Assembly (NCBI GenBank): GCA_003279635.1
Contig: QCHK01000001.1
Span: forward strand, 69,697 to 133,696
Length of the DNA stretch: 64,000 bases
From: Prochlorococcus sp. AG-402-B05
GTDB lineage: Bacteria; Cyanobacteriota; Cyanobacteriia; PCC-6307; Cyanobiaceae
Direction: 5' to 3'
Part shown: positions 40,967 to 49,792 of the stretch, in pieces
Layout: every line of letters starts with the position of its first letter
How positions within the stretch are numbered: position 1 is the first letter of the stretch
The notes under the pieces: model-generated
The model's input: the letters and a program-made list of their open reading frames with translations, nothing else
The model's database searches: none
Told to the model about the DNA's origin: nothing
Translations under genes and position numbers: made by a program

Positions 40967-42053
40967 TTTTCTAGAGGCTCACAAAACATGGGTGCCATGG
41001 ATGAGACGAGCAATCCAGCTGGCTTTATTGGCAGAGGGTAGGACAAGCCCAAATCCCCTTGTTGGCGCAATTGTGCTTGATTCAAGTGGAAAACTTGTTG
41101 GAGAGGGATATCATTCAGGCGCTGGAAATCCTCATGCGGAGATAGAGGCACTTGCTCAAGCTGGGGAGAAATCGCTTAATGGAACTATCGTTGTAACCTT
41201 AGAGCCATGCTGCCATCAAGGCTTAACCCCTCCTTGTACAGAAGCCCTCATAAAAGCAGGTTTAAAAAAAGTTGTTATTGGGATGGTTGATCCGGATCCA
41301 AGAGTTTCAGGTAATGGGATTTCGAGGTTAAAAGACTGCGGACTAGAAGTCATCGAGGGTGTTTTGAGTCAAGAATGTGAATCAATTAATCGCGAATTTA
41401 GTTTTCGAGTTCGTAATGGACGTCCTTGGGGAATTCTTAAATGGGCAATGAGTTTAGATGGAAAAATTGGTTTGCCAAATGGTTGTAGTAAGTGGATTAC
41501 AGATATTCCTGCAAGGCAATCGGTTCATAGAATCCGATCTAAGTGCGATGCAGTAATAGTTGGAGGAGGAACAGTTCGGGCCGATAATCCACTTTTAACT
41601 TCAAGGGGGAAATCAGATTTTGAACCGTTAAGGGTGGTTTTTTCAAGAACTTTGAACGTGCCTCAATCGGCAAAACTTTGGGATACAAAAATCGCTAGAA
41701 CAATAGTTGCTTATGGGCCAGATGGAGATGAATCTTTCTTTTCTGATTTGCCAGATGGTCCAGAAAAATTGAGATTAAAGTCGGACAATCCATCCGAGTT
41801 GCTTTCCTCACTTGCGAAAAAAGGCTGCAATAAAATTCTTTGGGAATGCGGACCCCAACTGGCTACAAGTGCAATAGAAGCAAATTGTGTTCAGGAATTA
41901 GTAGTTTTCGTAGCACCAAAACTCTTAGGAGGGATGTCTTCGATGAGTCCTTTGAACAATTTTGGATTTGAATCAATAAGTTCTTCCTATAAATTGCAAC
42001 ATTCTTTTTTAGATCGAAAAGGAGAAGATGTATGTTGGAGACTGATTTTTTAG
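40959..42053 (+). CDS. ribD: Riboflavin biosynthesis protein RibD (deaminase/reductase)
   Basis: RibD carries out the second and third steps of riboflavin synthesis. From ATG 40959 the N-terminal deaminase has zinc ligands His59, Cys84 and Cys93 and the proton-shuttling Glu61. The C-terminal reductase starts near residue 155 (WAMSLDGKIG). The frame is open from 40932, but 40959 overlaps the previous stop in a typical coupled arrangement. Length is 364 residues. Confidence 0.93.
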   Translation: MIDFLEAHKTWVPWMRRAIQLALLAEGRTSPNPLVGAIVLDSSGKLVGEGYHSGAGNPHAEIEALAQAGEKSLNGTIVVTLEPCCHQGLTPPCTEALIKAGLKKVVIGMVDPDPRVSGNGISRLKDCGLEVIEGVLSQECESINREFSFRVRNGRPWGILKWAMSLDGKIGLPNGCSKWITDIPARQSVHRIRSKCDAVIVGGGTVRADNPLLTSRGKSDFEPLRVVFSRTLNVPQSAKLWDTKIARTIVAYGPDGDESFFSDLPDGPEKLRLKSDNPSELLSSLAKKGCNKILWECGPQLATSAIEANCVQELVVFVAPKLLGGMSSMSPLNNFGFESISSSYKLQHSFLDRKGEDVCWRLIF

Positions 42054-42158
42054 GGGGTTAATTTTTTAGAATTAGATATTCGTTCGGATCTCCCCCCAGT
42101 TAAACAAGTCGATTTGGGATAAAAATTGTTTAACTTGGTACTAATTAAATTTTTGCTA

Positions 42159-44033
42159 ATGCCAATACGACAGGACGAAAATCAACCAAATAAACGCTTT
42201 GGAATAATTAATTTAGTTTTAATTGGTTTTGGCGCGCTTCTTCTTTTTAGTAGCTTTTTCCCTAACCAAAATACACAAGTACCAAGAGTTCCCTACTCGC
42301 TCTTCATTAATCAAGTTGACGATGGAGAAGTTAAACGTGCATACATAACTCAAGATCAGATTAGATACGAACTTTCTACGGCAGAAGAAGGAGCTCCATC
42401 TGTTCTAGCAACGACTCCGATTTTTGATATGGAGTTACCTCAAAGGCTTGAGAAAAAAGGCGTCGAGTTCGCAGCTGCACCTCCCAAAAAACCCAACATA
42501 TTTACTACTATTCTTAGTTGGGTAGTACCGCCACTAATATTCATATTAGTTTTGCAGTTTTTCGCTCGTAGAAGTATGGGTGGTGGTGGAGCTCAAGGAG
42601 CCCTAAGTTTCACTAAAAGTAAGGCTAAAGTTTATGTTCCCGATGATGAGTCTAAAGTAACTTTTGATGATGTAGCAGGGGTAGATGAAGCAAAAGATGA
42701 ACTTACTGAGATAGTTGACTTTCTTAAAAAACCTCAAAGATATACAGATATAGGAGCAAGAATTCCTAAAGGTGTCCTCCTGGTGGGACCTCCTGGAACT
42801 GGTAAAACTCTTTTATCAAAGGCTGTAGCAGGAGAAGCAGAGGTTCCTTTCTTTATTATCTCTGGTTCTGAGTTTGTTGAGTTATTTGTTGGAGCTGGTG
42901 CGGCGAGAGTTAGAGATTTATTTGAACAAGCAAAGAAAAAAGCTCCTTGCATAATATTTATTGACGAATTAGATGCTATTGGTAAAAGCAGATCAGGTTC
43001 AATGGGCGTAGTTGGAGGTAATGATGAAAGAGAGCAAACTCTTAATCAACTACTTACAGAGATGGATGGATTTTCTTCAACTGATAAGCCTGTAATTGTA
43101 CTTGCAGCCACAAACCAACCTGAGGTGCTAGATGCAGCACTATTGCGTCCAGGTAGATTTGACAGGCAAGTTCTTGTGGATAGACCTGATCTATCTGGAA
43201 GAAAAACTATTTTAGAAATCTATACCAAGAAAGTAAAACTCTCTGCAAAAATTGATCTGGATCGGATTGCTCAAGCTACAAGTGGATTTGCAGGGGCTGA
43301 TTTAGCTAATATGGTTAATGAAGCTGCTCTTCTAGCGGCAAGAGCTTACAGACCTGAAGTTGAGCAGCAAGATTTAAATGAAGCCATTGAAAGAGTTGTT
43401 GCTGGTCTTGAGAAAAAAAGCAGAGTTTTGCAGGATGACGAGAAAAAGATAGTTGCTTATCACGAGGTTGGCCACGCAATCGTTGGACACTTAATGCCCG
43501 GAGGAAGCAAAGTGGCGAAAATTTCAATAGTACCAAGAGGGATGAGCGCTTTAGGTTATACTCTTCAACTTCCAACGGAAGAAAGATTTCTAAATTCCAA
43601 AGAGGAACTTCAAGGCCAAATAGCTACTCTTCTTGGGGGAAGATCTGCAGAAGAAATAATTTTTGGAAAAGTAACCACAGGTGCTTCTAACGATTTACAA
43701 AGAGCAACTGATATTGCTGAGCAAATGGTGGGGACATACGGAATGAGCGATATCCTTGGTCCATTGGCATATGACAAACAAGGAGGAGGACAATTCCTTG
43801 GAGGCAACAACAATCCTAGAAGGGAATTAAGTGATGCCACTGCTCAAGCAATTGATAAAGAAGTTAGAAGTTTGGTAGATGATGCTCATGAAAAAGCTCT
43901 AAATATTCTTAAAAATAATCTTTCATTACTTGAAGATATTTCTCAAAAAATTCTTGAGAAAGAAGTCATAGAAGGGGATGATCTAGTTAAAATGCTTTCA
44001 GGCAGCGTAATGCCTGAAAAAGTTTCTAATTAA
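42159..44033 (+). CDS. ftsH: ATP-dependent zinc metalloprotease FtsH
   Basis: This membrane AAA protease removes damaged proteins, including photosystem II D1 in cyanobacteria. Counted from ATG 42159 (624 residues), membrane segments lie at about 16-34 and 117-136. Walker A GPPGTGKT is at 210-217, followed by the AAA SRH region and the zinc site HEVGH in the protease domain. The frame is open to 42126, but the extra hydrophobic residues are not family-like. A strong hairpin follows the gene. Confidence 0.93.
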   Translation: MPIRQDENQPNKRFGIINLVLIGFGALLLFSSFFPNQNTQVPRVPYSLFINQVDDGEVKRAYITQDQIRYELSTAEEGAPSVLATTPIFDMELPQRLEKKGVEFAAAPPKKPNIFTTILSWVVPPLIFILVLQFFARRSMGGGGAQGALSFTKSKAKVYVPDDESKVTFDDVAGVDEAKDELTEIVDFLKKPQRYTDIGARIPKGVLLVGPPGTGKTLLSKAVAGEAEVPFFIISGSEFVELFVGAGAARVRDLFEQAKKKAPCIIFIDELDAIGKSRSGSMGVVGGNDEREQTLNQLLTEMDGFSSTDKPVIVLAATNQPEVLDAALLRPGRFDRQVLVDRPDLSGRKTILEIYTKKVKLSAKIDLDRIAQATSGFAGADLANMVNEAALLAARAYRPEVEQQDLNEAIERVVAGLEKKSRVLQDDEKKIVAYHEVGHAIVGHLMPGGSKVAKISIVPRGMSALGYTLQLPTEERFLNSKEELQGQIATLLGGRSAEEIIFGKVTTGASNDLQRATDIAEQMVGTYGMSDILGPLAYDKQGGGQFLGGNNNPRRELSDATAQAIDKEVRSLVDDAHEKALNILKNNLSLLEDISQKILEKEVIEGDDLVKMLSGSVMPEKVSN

Positions 44034-44047
44034 ATCACTTGACTTTG

Positions 44048-44072
44048 TATCCTTTATCCACGATAAAGGATA
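44048..44072. terminator. Perfect hairpin between ftsH and argF
   Basis: Arms TATCCTTTATC and GATAAAGGATA (11 pairs) enclose the 3-base loop CAC. Only a short T stretch follows, so it may be a weak terminator or an mRNA-end stabiliser for ftsH. Confidence 0.6.
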
Positions 44073-44087
44073 TTTGAGGCTTATTTT

Positions 44088-45044
44088 ATGGCTTCAGCAT
44101 TTAAAGGCTTAGCTTCTACTTTAGGCTCTTTTAGTAAAAACAATTTTCTCTCCTCAGCTGATTTAAATACTGATCAAATCTTATCTTTATTTGAATTAGC
44201 AAAACAGCTCAAGAGTGAAAATAGAAGAATAGACCTTGGAAACAGAATCCTTGGCTTGATATTCAAAAAAGCCTCCACAAGGACAAGAGTTAGTTTTCAA
44301 GTAGCCATGGCAAGACTTGGAGGTCAGACTGTTGATTTGAATCCCCAACTTACACAACTTGGTAGGGGTGAACTCATCAAAGACACCGCTAGGGTTTTGA
44401 GCCGCTACTGTGATGTTCTAGCAATTAGAACTTTTTCTCAACAAGAGTTAGAAGAATATGCTGAGTGGTCAACTATTCCTGTAATTAATGCCTTGACTGA
44501 CCTTGAGCATCCTTGTCAAGCATTAGCTGACTATTTAACTATTCAAGAGAAATTTGGCAAGCTTGAAGGGATAAATCTTTCTTACATCGGAGATGGAAAT
44601 AATGTCGCCAATTCATTGATGATATGCGGGGCATTGTTGGGAGTTAATGTAAAAATTTGTTCTCCTAATGGATTTGAGGCTGACCCAAAAATTGTAGAGA
44701 AAGCCAAATCTCTTTCTGAGCTGGGTTCAAAGATATCTATTAGTAATGATCCTTCAATTGCCGTAAAGGAAGCCCAAGTTATTTACACTGATGTTTGGGC
44801 ATCTATGGGGCAAGAGGAAGAAAAATTAAAAAGGAAAGAAATTTTTGAAAAGTATAAAGTCAATCAAAAATTAATAGGTCTTGCAGATGAGGAGGTAATT
44901 ATTTTGCATTGTTTGCCGGCTCATAGAGGAGAAGAGATTACAGAAGAGACTATAGAGAGCAAAAATAGTAATGTCTTTGAACAAGCAGAGAATCGTCTTC
45001 ATGTTCAGCAAGCTTTGCTTGCTGCTCAACTTGGAGGCCTTTAG
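44088..45044 (+). CDS. argF: Ornithine carbamoyltransferase
   Basis: This enzyme makes citrulline in arginine synthesis. The carbamoyl-phosphate loop STRTRVSF, the HPCQALADYLT motif and the ornithine-binding HCLPAHRGEEI are all present. Length is 318 residues. It is followed by lexA with a structured 65-base gap. Confidence 0.95.
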   Translation: MASAFKGLASTLGSFSKNNFLSSADLNTDQILSLFELAKQLKSENRRIDLGNRILGLIFKKASTRTRVSFQVAMARLGGQTVDLNPQLTQLGRGELIKDTARVLSRYCDVLAIRTFSQQELEEYAEWSTIPVINALTDLEHPCQALADYLTIQEKFGKLEGINLSYIGDGNNVANSLMICGALLGVNVKICSPNGFEADPKIVEKAKSLSELGSKISISNDPSIAVKEAQVIYTDVWASMGQEEEKLKRKEIFEKYKVNQKLIGLADEEVIILHCLPAHRGEEITEETIESKNSNVFEQAENRLHVQQALLAAQLGGL

Positions 45045-45064
45045 GGTTGCGATTACGGGAAAAA

Positions 45065-45100
45065 TTAGGTACATATGTATTGGAGGACATATGTACCTAA
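45065..45100. promoter_or_regulatory. LexA-type inverted repeat and ribosome-binding hairpin upstream of lexA
   Basis: Perfect 14-base arms TTAGGTACATATGT (45065-45078) and ACATATGTACCTAA (45087-45100) flank ATTGGAGG. Each arm contains a GGTACATATGT core close to the cyanobacterial LexA-box pattern as I recall it, so autoregulation is likely. The loop carries the Shine-Dalgarno GGAGG at 45082-45086, 23 bases from the lexA ATG but only 4 bases from an ATG at 45091 that opens a nine-codon frame. Confidence 0.65.
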
Positions 45101-45109
45101 TTTATTCAA

Positions 45110-45718
45110 ATGCCAGGTGAAGCTCTAACTACTGCTCAGCAAGAATTATATGACTGGCTTGTCAATTTTATTGATGATCAACATCATAGTCCTTCCATAA
45201 GGCAGATGATGCAAGCGATGGGGCTAAGATCTCCAGCACCAATACAAAGCAGATTAAGACATTTACAAGAAAAAGGTTGGATAAAATGGCAAGAAGGTCA
45301 GGCAAGAACACTTCAATTGATAGAAGAAAGTATATCTGGTGTTCCTGTTATGGGTTCAATAGCTGCAGGAGGATTAGTGGAGACTTTTGATGATGTACAG
45401 GAAACTCTGGACTTGAATTCAGTTCTTCAATTAAAAGGACTTTTTGCTTTGACAGTAAATGGAGATTCTATGATTGATTCTTATATTGCAGATGGAGATA
45501 TGGTCTTGATGGAGCCTGTTAATGACCCTTCTCGTCTTAGGAATGGAACTGTTGTTAGTGCAATGGTCCCAGGATTAGGAACTACTTTGAAACATTTCTT
45601 TCGGATTGGAAGCTTAGTTCGTTTAGAAGCAGCTAACAAAAATTATAAACCTATAGAAATCGATGCTGAACAAGTCCATATTCAAGGGAAATTAGCCGCT
45701 GTATGGAGACAAACCTAA
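45110..45718 (+). CDS. lexA: LexA repressor (SOS regulator)
   Basis: The 202-residue protein has an N-terminal winged-helix domain (residues 1-70, SPSIRQMMQAMGLRSPAPIQSRL) and an S24 self-cleavage domain. The Ala86-Gly87 cleavage pair, Ser120 and Lys161 are present, so the protein should be cleavable, unlike some cyanobacterial LexA proteins. No in-frame start exists upstream because of a TAA at 45098. It is the last clear core gene before the insertion hotspot. Confidence 0.92.
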   Translation: MPGEALTTAQQELYDWLVNFIDDQHHSPSIRQMMQAMGLRSPAPIQSRLRHLQEKGWIKWQEGQARTLQLIEESISGVPVMGSIAAGGLVETFDDVQETLDLNSVLQLKGLFALTVNGDSMIDSYIADGDMVLMEPVNDPSRLRNGTVVSAMVPGLGTTLKHFFRIGSLVRLEAANKNYKPIEIDAEQVHIQGKLAAVWRQT

Positions 45719-46587
45719 TTAATATTGTATTTAAATACTATTAAGACTGTAAAAAGAAAATTCAGCTAAAATTGATAGACTAAAGTGACTTATTGGGTGT
45801 GAATAGTTTTATCTTTTTTCCGTTTTAAAAAGATCGTTTTTAAATTAATTATTTTGATATCAGAAAAATTGCATTTAAAGCTTTTTAGGGGGGGGGTTTT
45901 CCACTTTTCCACAAAATTCATATTTTTCAAAAAAACTCAATAGAGATGATGCAATTGAATAAGTGGATTAATGAAAAAATTAGTGGGTAAAATTTAAACA
46001 TTAGATACTGCAATAGTTTTCAAGTATTCAGTATCTATTGATACATTAAAAATTTCTTGTTAAAATTCTCGCACAAAACTTTTTGTAATATGAGGAAAAG
46101 AGGAAAATGTGGAAAAGTATCAAAATTCACAAGGACTATCGAAAGAGATTGATTTAGTCTAATAAAACTTAAAGAACTTAATGCAAGATCACCTAAGGCC
46201 AAGGCAAAAAAGACCAATTTTTTCAAATTAATGGGAAGATCATTGAAATCTTCGCAGAAGCTGCTTTGGATAGATTTTGGAATGAGAGAGAGTCAAACCC
46301 TTAATAAAGAAAAAGAAATGATTTTTTAATTTAATCTTGTTTTAAATATTGAGTTGAAAGAGTTATTTTTTGACCTATTTTCTTTGAAAAGCTTTACTTC
46401 GATCGGAATAACCAAGTCTTGGAAATATAAAATATATTATTTTAATTTAGTTTAATATATTAAATATGGCTCTTTTTACTCATTTTGTGTTTTTAGAACT
46501 CAATTATATATACTTAAGTTCTAAAAATGAAATTATTTATTTAAGTTAGATTCTTTAAAGTATTGATGAAAAGAGATCATTTATTTC
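45719..46587. other. AT-rich gap with DnaA-box-like sites and no convincing gene
   Basis: I find no supported gene in this stretch. It holds a run of nine G at 45888-45896, DnaA-box-like TTTTCCACT at 45897-45905 and TTTTCCACA at 45905-45913, and a further TTTTCCACA on the minus strand at 46108-46116. A short hydrophobic frame on the minus strand near 46035-46226 looks random. The area may be remnant DNA of an old insertion. Confidence 0.5.
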
Positions 46588-46950
46588 CTATTTGTTTATA
46601 CTAAAAAGAGCCTCTAAAGTATGACTAATAATAAATATAAAACAAAATAAGAGGTCAATTTTTAATTGAAATTACTATGTTTTTAAGTTGCTTTTGTTAT
46701 TGCGTTAACTGCCTATATGGTTAATAAGATTTATAGGCTCAGCGAAGATAGCAACCTTGAAAATATTGAAATGACTAAAGTCATTCACTCTGTTTCTTAG
46801 CTGTCGCAGAAGCAATGACTTCCGCCCTCTCAGCAATAGAAAATAATCAAGCCTGAGATCTATATAATGCTTTCTTTGGCTCCTGAGTTGGCATTTTGTT
46901 TACACATGCTCTAGAGGGAATCGAATCTACATTACATCGAGGTGGAATAT
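46588..46950 (+). pseudogene. Decayed copy of the element left-end region and first small gene
   Basis: The stretch aligns by eye with the element region starting near 51405 and running through the 62-residue gene at 51592-51780. Long identical stretches, such as ATGACTAAAGTCATTCACTCTG and CGCAGAAGCAATGACTTCCGCC, confirm it. Relative to the intact gene, the copy (ATG at 46771) has a small deletion that brings an early TAG, then further stops. It is a relic of an older related element. Confidence 0.8.
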
Positions 46951-47272
46951 AAAAAAAGCCAATAAACAGGAGATTGAATTAAGGGCAGGATTTGCAGCTG
47001 CCTTACTTGCTCAAGGCCCCAGCTGCACCGTTATAAAGACCCAACTGAACGAATAGAAAGAATTAAGCATAAGACAAGCTAGAAGAATCACAGCCAAGGC
47101 AATGGACTTGATTGTTTAAGATTTTGAAGAGATCAATATTGAACGGCCGCAAATGGCTGCACAACTACTCGTCAAACTTGAACAAGCGATGCAAAAAGGA
47201 CTCATCAATAACCAATCAAGTGGCGTTACTCCATTTGCTGGACAAATAATTTCACTAGCGTTTGGCTGCTGA
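46948..47272 (+). pseudogene. Decayed copy of the second left-end gene (HTH-like)
   Basis: This aligns along its length with the 120-residue gene at 51767-52129. The start codon is ATA in place of ATG, and at least two in-frame stops (in the AACGAATAG and GTTTAAG positions) interrupt it. Most third positions and many whole stretches are conserved, so it was once a functional paralogue. Confidence 0.82.
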
Positions 47273-47416
47273 TTCTTGATACAACTCAAGAGGAAGAAGA
47301 GGTTTTCAATATTTAACAGAACTGTTTCTCCTACTCCAACCGTCCTTTAGTAATCCAAGCCTTGCCGTTATGTTTTTTACATCCTCACACAACAAATCAA
47401 ACCACTTTTTTTGGTA

Positions 47417-47527
47417 ATGATTGCAATTAATAAATCTACTGCTGCTAAGATTCTGGTCCTTTGGAGTCTACCTGCAATACCAATTCTTGCAGGTGCTTTC
47501 AATGTGCTTTCTACAGTAATAGTTTAA
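47417..47527 (+). CDS. Small putative membrane protein (36 aa)
   Basis: A 36-codon frame starts MIAINKSTAAKILVLWSLPA and continues with a hydrophobic stretch to FNVLSTVIV. It would form one membrane span. Composition is coding-like, but it lies inside a degraded region, so it could be a relic. Function unknown. Confidence 0.4.
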   Translation: MIAINKSTAAKILVLWSLPAIPILAGAFNVLSTVIV

Positions 47528-47554
47528 AAAATTACAACGATAAACACTAAAAAA

Positions 47555-47668
47555 ATGCTAGATAATTCAAAAAATAAAGATGGTTCAAATTTTGGAAAAA
47601 GTAATAGCTTTCGGAATAGTTGCAAAATAACTATTCTTGGAATCTTTCTTGTTACTAAATTTGCCTAA
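47555..47668 (+). CDS. Small hypothetical protein (37 aa)
   Basis: A 37-codon frame starts MLDNSKNKDGSNFG and ends with a hydrophobic ITILGIFLV segment. It follows the 36-residue frame by 27 bases. The polar start with a single short hydrophobic helix is faintly like small high-light-inducible proteins, but the ExxNxR-type motif is missing. Low certainty. Confidence 0.25.
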   Translation: MLDNSKNKDGSNFGKSNSFRNSCKITILGIFLVTKFA

Positions 47669-47825
47669 TTGCTTTTTCCTCTCAAAACAACTATTAATAC
47701 AAACTTGCTTCTAGAAGCATAAATAGATTTATTTATGAGTAAAAGTCTACTTAATAGTGATTGGATTTATTGATCTGTTTTACAAGATTTTAAGAATGAA
47801 TATGCTTGATTTGTATGTTTTCTTT

Positions 47826-48281
47826 TCAAGTGAGACCTATTCCCCTTGCCATAAGTGTTGCCAAAAAGGGAATAGACGCAAAACCAACAAGTTCAATATT
47901 TATTATCACCCTTAACCTAGAAACCAATTTACTAGTGACATTAGGCAATTCACCTTTACTTAGGGGCAAGGCCCACAAAACATAAGTAACTGTGGGATAA
48001 AGCGATAATGTTCCTACCAAGCCAAAAGTAACGATCTTTGTCCAAAATATAGGATTTTGTGTATAAAACTCAGAACCTTGCCCAAACTTGATAACTCTAT
48101 AAATCCCACTAACTAAAAGAGCTATTCCAGCAATGCCATAAATAATATCTGCGATAACCATCGATATAGCATCTTTTCGACTTGGATCAGCTTTTAATGA
48201 GGTCCGTTCATAAATCAATGCACCAAAACAAAGCATAAAACTTAGATAATGAACGTAGGCAACCAAGGCATTTGTAATCAC
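47826..48281 (-). CDS. DUF2214 family membrane protein
   Basis: The 151-residue protein has four hydrophobic segments, opens with NALVAYVHYLSFM, and has the interior IADIIYGIAGIALLVSGIYRVIKFG. These patterns match DUF2214, a family common in cyanobacteria and proteobacteria with possible haem or quinone ligands (conserved histidine early on). It is intact within an otherwise decayed region, so it is either core or still-selected cargo of the older insertion. Confidence 0.78.
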   Translation of the reverse strand: MITNALVAYVHYLSFMLCFGALIYERTSLKADPSRKDAISMVIADIIYGIAGIALLVSGIYRVIKFGQGSEFYTQNPIFWTKIVTFGLVGTLSLYPTVTYVLWALPLSKGELPNVTSKLVSRLRVIINIELVGFASIPFLATLMARGIGLT

Positions 48282-48477
48282 TTTTCAAAAAAAGAGACAT
48301 GTGTCTATAAAATACCTCCTAGAAGATCATTTTATACGCGACCAATTAAAGTAAACACAATATCGAAGGAGGGCCTAGGTCTATTTATTAGATAAGAAAA
48401 TGATATTAAACATAAAAATTCAACATATTTAGATTTAAGGGACTTGTTGGTTATCAGAGCCATTCATATCAAATTCA

Positions 48478-48503
48478 CCTCTTATTGGATTTTTGATAAG
48501 AGG
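48478..48503. promoter_or_regulatory. Inverted repeat upstream of the 48585 gene
   Basis: CCTCTTAT and ATAAGAGG arms are separated by ten bases. There is no following T-run. It lies about 80 bases before the exported-protein gene, in a 300-base gap that otherwise shows no gene, and may be an operator or a weak terminator. Confidence 0.35.
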
Positions 48504-48584
48504 TAAAAGGATGTTAAAGGATATTTCTAACCTATATAGATTATTGTTTAATGAATTAATTTAAACCTGTTGGAAATATTAGAC

Positions 48585-48977
48585 ATGAAACAAAAGATAA
48601 AGAAATTGATAGGTAGTTTCTTTTTATTTGTTGTTTTAACTGGAAATATTTTTTTCATTCAAACTGATATAGCATACTCATTAGAGGCTAAAGACTCTAA
48701 TTTAATCGAGAAAATCTCTAAAGATTATACTAAGAAATTCTGTAATTCAATTGGTTTTGGTCTTTCTAGAGATAGTGCTATGCGTTTCTCATTTTCAGAA
48801 AATAAGGAAATTTTCAAGAATAGGAAAGGCATTAAGAATATAGACAAAGAATTATTATCTCAAAAAATAGCATCTTCAATTATTGATGGTTGTGGTTATC
48901 AATTAAATTTATACGGAGAAAAAGATATTGAAGAATTTGCAAATTATTACTTATCAATTGAGCTAGAAAATTCATAA
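48585..48977 (+). CDS. Hypothetical exported protein (130 aa)
   Basis: From ATG 48585 the protein has a basic start and hydrophobic segment (residues 8-27) ending DIAYSLEA, a likely signal peptide. A polar mature region of about 100 residues with two cysteines (FCNSIGFG and GCGYQL) follows. The frame could also start at TTG 48570. I do not recognise a family. It lies inside the hotspot, left of the broken integrase. Confidence 0.65.
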   Translation: MKQKIKKLIGSFFLFVVLTGNIFFIQTDIAYSLEAKDSNLIEKISKDYTKKFCNSIGFGLSRDSAMRFSFSENKEIFKNRKGIKNIDKELLSQKIASSIIDGCGYQLNLYGEKDIEEFANYYLSIELENS

Positions 48978-49618
48978 AATAAGAAATAACTCATAACAAA
49001 CAATGGAATTTAAAAAATGAGCAGATATATAAGTAACTAAAACTTGATCCAAAGATTGCAAGATTTTGCATTAATGAATCTGTTCACATTTGGCCAGTAA
49101 TGTCAAAAAGTCGGAAGCGTTGAACTTGTTGCTTCACCAGCGAGTAACAAAGATTTTTCAAACTAATGATTTCAATTACCTGCGCTTTTGCATGGCTTTG
49201 TGCTGTGCTTATGGTTCCTACTAATGCTGTTTATCTGGGCGTTAGATCATAAGAAAACAAAAATTAAAAGATATAGAAGTTATGGCTGGAGCTGAAAAGA
49301 AATTGCTGCTTCACACAAAGTTTCTCCAATAACTGTTAGGCGGTGGTCTATGGCTTAAAAGCCGCTTTAGCACTAGTTTTGCCATAGATCCCGAAGGGTG
49401 GAAAAGAATTAGTAGGTGATTGCAATTCTTTTTGAGCTTTTAGATTCTCATAAGGATGGAGATATGTGCTGTCTGCCTATGTTGAGTAGTAGGTCTAGAT
49501 TTTGCCTTGCCATTTCAAGTGTTTTTCTACTTCCCCCTTATCTAAACACCTGTTATGTTTGCTTCAATTTAATACTTTTAAATGCATTTGGCTACCCATT
49601 AGCTTCACCACCTTGTCG
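48978..49618. other. Degraded intergenic region without a convincing gene
   Basis: No long supported frame is present. A 28-codon hydrophobic frame at 49166-49252 (MISITCAFAWLCAVLMVPTN start) could be a relic of a membrane protein. An inverted repeat TCTATGGC/GCCATAGA lies at 49347-49354 and 49381-49388. The stretch looks like the decayed interior of the older element. Confidence 0.4.
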
Positions 49619-49792
49619 CTAACGGGTAGCAGGGGGGGTGGGGCTCTTTTGCCAATTATTTCTCATGGCTTCCATGTCTGGAAGCTCGTGTGCATCATCC
49701 ATGAATTGCGACTAGCGATCTCCATAATCAGCCCTAACTTCATTCATTAATCTTGCTAGTGCTCGGCTGTTGTGTGGATCGTGAATATTCAT
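49619..49792 (-). pseudogene. Broken small gene downstream of the old integrase
   Basis: An ATG at 49792 overlaps the integrase stop (ATGA). The frame starts MNIHDPHNSRALARLMNEV, meets TAG at 49712-49714 after 26 codons, then continues in the same frame (SQFMDDAHELPDMEAM) to a TAG at 49619. The coding-like text on both sides of the stop suggests one nonsense mutation in a 57-codon gene. Confidence 0.45.

Noticed and set aside
45888-45896. Phase-variable G tract
   Set aside because: The nine-G run is not inside or just upstream of any supported gene, so phase variation has no target.
46035-46226. 63-residue hydrophobic frame on the minus strand after lexA
   Set aside because: Composition is what AT-rich noncoding DNA gives, and there is no supporting context or motif.
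49416-49750. Plus-strand frames of 68 and 82 residues
   Set aside because: They are cysteine- and proline-rich random translations opposite the relic small gene and the decayed region.
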